Shown here: positions 60,770 through 64,000 of the stretch, piece after piece
How positions within the stretch are numbered: position 1 is the first letter of the stretch
Layout of the letters: every line of letters starts with the position of its first letter
Assembly (NCBI RefSeq): GCF_000230735.2
Contig: NC_019962.1
Location: 1,860,001-1,924,000, forward strand
Length of the DNA: 64,000 nt
Origin: Natrinema pellirubrum DSM 15624
GTDB lineage: Archaea; Halobacteriota; Halobacteria; Halobacteriales; Natrialbaceae
Direction: 5' to 3'
Made by a program: the position numbers and the translations under genes
Notes under the pieces: generated by a model
The model's input: the letters and a program-made list of their open reading frames with translations, nothing else
Told to the model about the DNA's origin: nothing
Databases searched by the model: none

Positions 60770-61570
60770 ATGCTCGAGTCACTCCTCCGTGTGGACATTG
60801 TTCTTTTCGTTGCTATCGGTCTGCTTGGCGGAGCACACTGTATTGGAATGTGTGGGCCGCTAGTGACGATGTATGCCGAGCAGATGTCTTCACGTCCGGA
60901 TAGGGGAACAGCAACAACAGGATCCCAAAATCGGCGTGGACATTTGACGCCATATGAGGTTCGTCAACATGCTCTATTCAACGTGGGACGAACACTCAGT
61001 TACGCACTTCTCGGCGGGGCATTTGGCGCGTTTGGTGGTTTCGTGTTTGTCACGACGGAGCAGTTGACAGTAATCGCGGATTTTGTTCGCGGAAGTGTTG
61101 GAATTCTAATCGGTGTGTTTATAATCATATCTGGTTTGAAATATCTTTTAGGCGGGGTTTCCGGGGTTAGAATTCCGGGTGTTCAGTGGATAACAAATTG
61201 GATTGCTGTTCGTATCGATCGATACGTGAATAGTCCCGGGATCATCGGTCTCGGTGCGCTTCACGGATTGCTGCCGTGCCCCATTCTATATCCAGCATAT
61301 TTGTTCGCGTTCGCGACCGGCTCTGCTGTATCCGGATTTCTCGCGTTAGGGACGCTCGGAATCGGAACAATTCCAGCCGTCTTCGCTTATGGAACACTCA
61401 TTGAGTCGATTGACACTATCCATCGCCAACGACTCCATCGTCTTCTCGGAATCGTCTTCATTATACTCGGATATATCCTGTTAGCACATGGATTGATGGC
61501 GATCGGTATCTACCTTCCTCATCCGATGCTTCCGCATTATCAACCTCTTGGGAAAGCAATGAATCACTGA
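60770..61570 (+). CDS. SafE/CcoH-like membrane protein (copper or cytochrome assembly)
   Basis: This 266-residue protein has six helices. The first contains GLLGGAHCIGMCGPLVTMYA, the signature of the SafE/DsbD-like transmembrane group, and the fourth has GLLPCPILYPAYLFAFATGS, with the matching cysteine. These two cysteines are conserved in metal- and electron-transfer relatives. Bacterial homologues sit beside CcoI/FixI Cu-ATPases and support cytochrome oxidase assembly. GC content is clearly lower than that of most neighbours, suggesting transfer or recent arrival. Confidence 0.85.
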   Translation: MLESLLRVDIVLFVAIGLLGGAHCIGMCGPLVTMYAEQMSSRPDRGTATTGSQNRRGHLTPYEVRQHALFNVGRTLSYALLGGAFGAFGGFVFVTTEQLTVIADFVRGSVGILIGVFIIISGLKYLLGGVSGVRIPGVQWITNWIAVRIDRYVNSPGIIGLGALHGLLPCPILYPAYLFAFATGSAVSGFLALGTLGIGTIPAVFAYGTLIESIDTIHRQRLHRLLGIVFIILGYILLAHGLMAIGIYLPHPMLPHYQPLGKAMNH

Positions 61571-61597
61571 CCAGTAGTCACAGTTCATAGCAATTCA

Positions 61598-61930
61598 ACG
61601 GTGTATCGAAGAAGGTGTGGAGGAGATAGCAGTTGGCAACCTCAGCAACGTCCGCGAAGACGATAACGGCGACTCGCGGAACTGGGGCCAGTCGGGGAAC
61701 AAGAAGTCGCACGGCTAGGAGTTGGGGGAGATTCGCCCGACTCCTCGAATACAAGGCCGAGGAAGACCGCACTTTCGTTGACCGCGTAGATGAGGAAAAC
61801 ACGTCGAAGACGTGTTCGTGTTGCGCTCAGATTCGAGATACGAACCACGCGGAACGTGGGCTGTACGTCTGCGAGCTCTGTGAAACGACGATAAACGCGG
61901 ACGTGAACGGTGCGGTGAATATTCGTCGAA
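61598..61930 (+). pseudogene. tnpB: TnpB (IS605-type RNA-guided nuclease) relic, main part
   Basis: The frame begins CIEEGVEEIAVGNLSNVRED, crosses an in-frame TAG near 61715 and a frameshift, and continues LLEYKAEEDRTFVDRVDEEN. It reaches the zinc-finger and RuvC-III end: TSKTCSCCAQIRDTNHAERG, LYVCELCETTINADVNGAVN. The N-terminal two thirds are gone. It is interrupted at 61930 by the IS1595 element and resumes at 62940. Confidence 0.85.
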
Positions 61931-62931
61931 CGCTCTTGCGTAGTTCATTGTTGATTTCAGAGTGTTGCTCGAATAGCGTGTTTGAGTGCGTCTCGTCCCG
62001 GTTTTCGATATAGTTCTCGGCGTAGCTGGAACGCTCTGAGATACTGTGTCAGCTTATCTTTCGAGATACCTCGATGGGGCGAGAGCCACCGTCGCGTCAG
62101 CGACGCGTGGCTCTCGCAGGTATTGACGTGGACCTCTTCGTCGGCGTATTCACCGTCACCGTGGACGACGTATTCACGGGTGAATGCGTCGTCCGCTTCG
62201 AGTGGCTCGTACGCTCGAAAGACGTCAGTATAGACAGTCAACGGCTCCTCTTGGCGGTCTGCCAAGAGGAGTCGAATCGTCGATTCGTCGGCGGCTTTCG
62301 CTGGGATCACGTACCGCTGTCCAGTTCCGCGGTCAGCGAGAATGAACACGGGTGGCTTGTCGCCATCATATAGACCACGTCCACGCGTGGACAGGCCACG
62401 CGAGCGCGACGGTTGGTCGCGCTCGCGGCCTTTCTTCCCAGCAGAGACGTACACTTCGTCGATTTCGACTGGTCCGACAAGATCGAGGGAAGGCGCATCG
62501 AGCGCTTCACCAGAGCGCTCGATGCGCCGGTGGATCGTCTTGTGTGTCACCTCGATTTCGTACTGTAGCTGCCGAAAACTCGTGTTAAAGCGGAGAAACG
62601 CGTAGGTCGAGAACAGCCACCGACGGAGCGCAATCTTCGAGTGAGCGAAGATCGTGCCTGTCTTGTCGTTGAACGTGCGGTCGCAATTCTTACAGAGATA
62701 TCGTTGAAACTCTCTGTAGCTGCCGTTTCTGACCGTACGGTCAGAACGGCAGCGAGGACAGGTAACACCGTCACGCCAGCGAACCTGTTGCAGCAGGTCC
62801 ACTGCGATCGATTCCGACCCGAACACATCTAGCGGAATCATTCGTGTCGGACACCGCTGACGCGGTGCCCTTGTCCTCTTCGACTCCACAGCGACCGCTC
62901 AGTAGTATCAACAATCACCTACGGATGAGCG
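61931..62931 (-). mobile_element. IS1595 family insertion sequence, 1001 bp, with 8-bp target duplication
   Basis: The termini match over 25 bp with four mismatches (left CGCTCTTGCGTAG, right reverse complement CGCTCATCCGTAG, both then ATTGTTGAT). Direct repeats TCGTCGAA border the element at 61923-61930 and 62932-62939. Removing the element and one repeat restores the tnpB frame NIRRKITQ. The element looks complete. Confidence 0.92.
61957..62889 (-). CDS. IS1595 family transposase
   Basis: This 310-residue protein has an N-terminal zinc ribbon (CPRCRSDRTVRNGSYREFQ, then YLCKNCDRTF) and the ISXO2-like DDE domain. Catalytic positions are GPVEIDEVYVSAGKKG (first Asp), TVYTDVFRAYEPL (second Asp) and the final EVHVNTCESHASLTRRWLSP block. 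That block contains the family's N-x-x-E-S-x-(W/H) region with the third acidic residue. The frame is intact. Confidence 0.93.
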   Translation of the reverse strand: MESKRTRAPRQRCPTRMIPLDVFGSESIAVDLLQQVRWRDGVTCPRCRSDRTVRNGSYREFQRYLCKNCDRTFNDKTGTIFAHSKIALRRWLFSTYAFLRFNTSFRQLQYEIEVTHKTIHRRIERSGEALDAPSLDLVGPVEIDEVYVSAGKKGRERDQPSRSRGLSTRGRGLYDGDKPPVFILADRGTGQRYVIPAKAADESTIRLLLADRQEEPLTVYTDVFRAYEPLEADDAFTREYVVHGDGEYADEEVHVNTCESHASLTRRWLSPHRGISKDKLTQYLRAFQLRRELYRKPGRDALKHAIRATL

Positions 62932-62939
62932 TCGTCGAA

Positions 62940-63110
62940 AGATAACTCAGAGTCCTTCGACAGGGGATATGAGTAAAGTTGGTTGGTACAGCCCGGTGTC
63001 TTCGTGTTTGACTGGGAGAGTGGGACGTTCAAGACGAGAGAACAGGGAGTCTGCAACCTTACTATCCCAACGCTCGGAACTTCTCCGCCTTCAACCGGCG
63101 GAGGATGTCA
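62940..63110 (+). pseudogene. tnpB: TnpB relic, C-terminus and IS605 right end
   Basis: After the IS1595 element the tnpB sequence resumes with KITQSPSTGDM, then shifts frame and gives WLVQPGVFVFDWESGTFKTR, the usual tail of haloarchaeal TnpB. The hairpin CTCCGCC-TTCAACC-GGCGGAG (63083-63103), followed by GATGTCA, is the right-end signature of IS200/IS605 elements and the 3' part of their guide RNA (omega RNA) region. Confidence 0.8.
63083..63103 (+). ncRNA. Right-end hairpin of the IS605 relic (omega-RNA 3' region)
   Basis: A perfect 7-bp stem with a 7-base loop lies directly after the tnpB tail and just before GATGTCA, the likely element boundary at about 63110. In intact elements this region is transcribed as the guide RNA of TnpB, with the bases after the boundary acting as guide. 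It is only a relic here, because the nuclease gene is broken. Confidence 0.6.
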
Positions 63111-63174
63111 AAAACACATTCCTTGGTGTTGATAGCCTCGATCAGAGACGCACTTTTCTCTCACTGCCATCCCC

Positions 63175-63963
63175 TTAATCAAGGAGGGGTACAGAATTGG
63201 ACCACAGCTGTTGGAAGTGTTTCTCAAACTCGGAGACAACTTGCGGATCTTTAATTCCAATTACACCGATTCGGTCTTCATCAGATACTGGATGCAAAAC
63301 ATCAATCGTCGTCTCTACATTGTCCACGATATCAAACGAAAGCGCAATATCAGGAATCGTTCTGACAGTTATGTCTGTAGACTGACTTTCAATTAGGTGT
63401 GGGAATCGGTCAGGGAGTACAGTAACTGCTTTTTCACTGAAAAGGAGGTTGACAGACAAATCTGCATTAGCGCCTTCGAAGAAGCCTTCCACTTCAGATT
63501 GGAGTGTCTCCCACGTCGCATCTTCGTATGGAGGCCCAATAGCTGCTTGGACAACGTTCTCCGCAGTTCGCATATGCTGCTGGAGTGCTGTACTCATTTC
63601 ATCGCTCCCGAGAGATCCAAGCCAGAAACTACTCTCTGTTGGTGGTGTCGGCAAAAGGTTCGAACGAACTGTGTCTGCTTTCTTGCGGTAACGATCCCAC
63701 TCTTGTTTCAGCTCATATGCTCGTTCAGCCAGAAGTCTGTCGACGACGGTTTCTGGCTGTACGGCCACGTATCGATTTGGATTGCTTGACTGTCTCCAGA
63801 TCAGTTTGCGAGACTCAAGGCCGTTTAGAACGTCGTAAATACGTCCTTTTGGAACCCCACTAGTATCAGAGAGTTCGGCTGCCGTCACTGCTCCTGTCAC
63901 GAGAAGCGTTCGATAGACCTTCTCCTCGTAACTTGAGAGTCCAAGCTCGCTCAATTCCGTCAT
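63175..63963 (-). CDS. TrmB family transcriptional regulator
   Basis: This 262-residue protein has an N-terminal winged helix (LGLSSYEEKVYRTLLVTGAV, then TAAELSDTSGVPKGRIYDVL, residues about 7-60) and a short coiled coil (about 75-100). A C-terminal ligand-binding domain follows (about 110-255) with AAIGPPYEDATWE and IDVLHPVSDEDRIGVIGIKD. TrmB proteins sense sugars or other metabolites. A promoter region of about 37 bases remains to the window edge. GC content is moderate. Confidence 0.9.
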   Translation of the reverse strand: MTELSELGLSSYEEKVYRTLLVTGAVTAAELSDTSGVPKGRIYDVLNGLESRKLIWRQSSNPNRYVAVQPETVVDRLLAERAYELKQEWDRYRKKADTVRSNLLPTPPTESSFWLGSLGSDEMSTALQQHMRTAENVVQAAIGPPYEDATWETLQSEVEGFFEGANADLSVNLLFSEKAVTVLPDRFPHLIESQSTDITVRTIPDIALSFDIVDNVETTIDVLHPVSDEDRIGVIGIKDPQVVSEFEKHFQQLWSNSVPLLD

Positions 63964-64000
63964 AGATTATTATTGTACCTCCAAACAAATTGTAAGTGCT

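Noticed and set aside
63430-63450. TTTTTCACTGAAAAGGAGG resembling an ORB repeat
   Set aside because: It lies inside the TrmB coding sequence, far from the origin, and lacks the G-run spacing of the six real copies. Treated as chance.
1-64000. CRISPR arrays, rRNA and tRNA genes
   Set aside because: I saw no regularly spaced repeats, no rRNA sequence, and no cloverleaf I could support. A short tRNA could still have escaped reading by eye.

Overview
The window is chromosomal or megaplasmid DNA from a halophilic archaeon of class Halobacteria. Evidence: GC-rich codon use, very acidic proteins, twin-arginine signals with lipoboxes, HTH-10 (bacterio-opsin-activator type) and TrmB regulators, an archaeal type IV pilin, Orc1/Cdc6, and haloarchaeal insertion-sequence families. 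A member of the Natrialbales is my guess. It rests on general resemblance, not on a search.

Region 1 (1-16.4 kb): a multi-PAS histidine kinase with a pseudo-receiver domain, then a catabolic block for acyl-CoA metabolism. The block holds an IclR regulator, enoyl-CoA hydratase, a fused-subunit CoA-transferase, acyl-CoA dehydrogenase, 3-hydroxyacyl-CoA dehydrogenase, an SCP-x-type thiolase with its DUF35 partner, an acyl-CoA synthetase, and both subunits of B12-dependent methylmalonyl-CoA mutase. Together they can activate an acid, run a beta-oxidation cycle and send odd-chain or branched-chain carbon to succinyl-CoA. An IS630 element sits in the centre of a palindrome between two convergent genes of the block.

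Region 2 (16.4-28.8 kb): a patchwork of intact cargo and wreckage. Intact: subtilase, MsrA, DUF1810 protein, an HTH-MNT/HEPN toxin-antitoxin pair, a LAGLIDADG-fold-like protein, a pilin, a complete IS66 element with an 8-bp duplication, and a PIN-domain protein. Broken: an IS6-like transposase, a tyrosine integrase, a HhH-GPD glycosylase, an Orc1 fragment and a regulator fragment.

Region 3 (28.8-42.9 kb): mostly transport and metal handling. It has a PiT phosphate permease, an EamA exporter, an NmrA-type reductase, a NikR-like regulator divergent from a NicO-type metal transporter, a SOUL protein, a copper P-type ATPase, a lipoprotein, a LURP-one protein, small membrane proteins and a CNNM/CorC-type protein.

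Region 4 (42.9-55.6 kb): a complete oligopeptide/dipeptide ABC transporter (SBP, two permeases, one double ATPase), two HTH-10 regulators, a DASS symporter, and a rhodanese-metallo-beta-lactamase plus MFS operon whose divergent promoter contains a perfect 20-bp palindrome.

Region 5 (55.6-64 kb): a likely replication origin. Six ORB-like repeats, an AT-rich stretch and an orc1/cdc6 gene are followed by decayed virus- or plasmid-like small genes. Then come a SafE-type copper/cytochrome assembly membrane protein, a tnpB relic split by an intact IS1595 element, and a TrmB regulator.

All functional statements come from reading motifs by eye. No database search was run.
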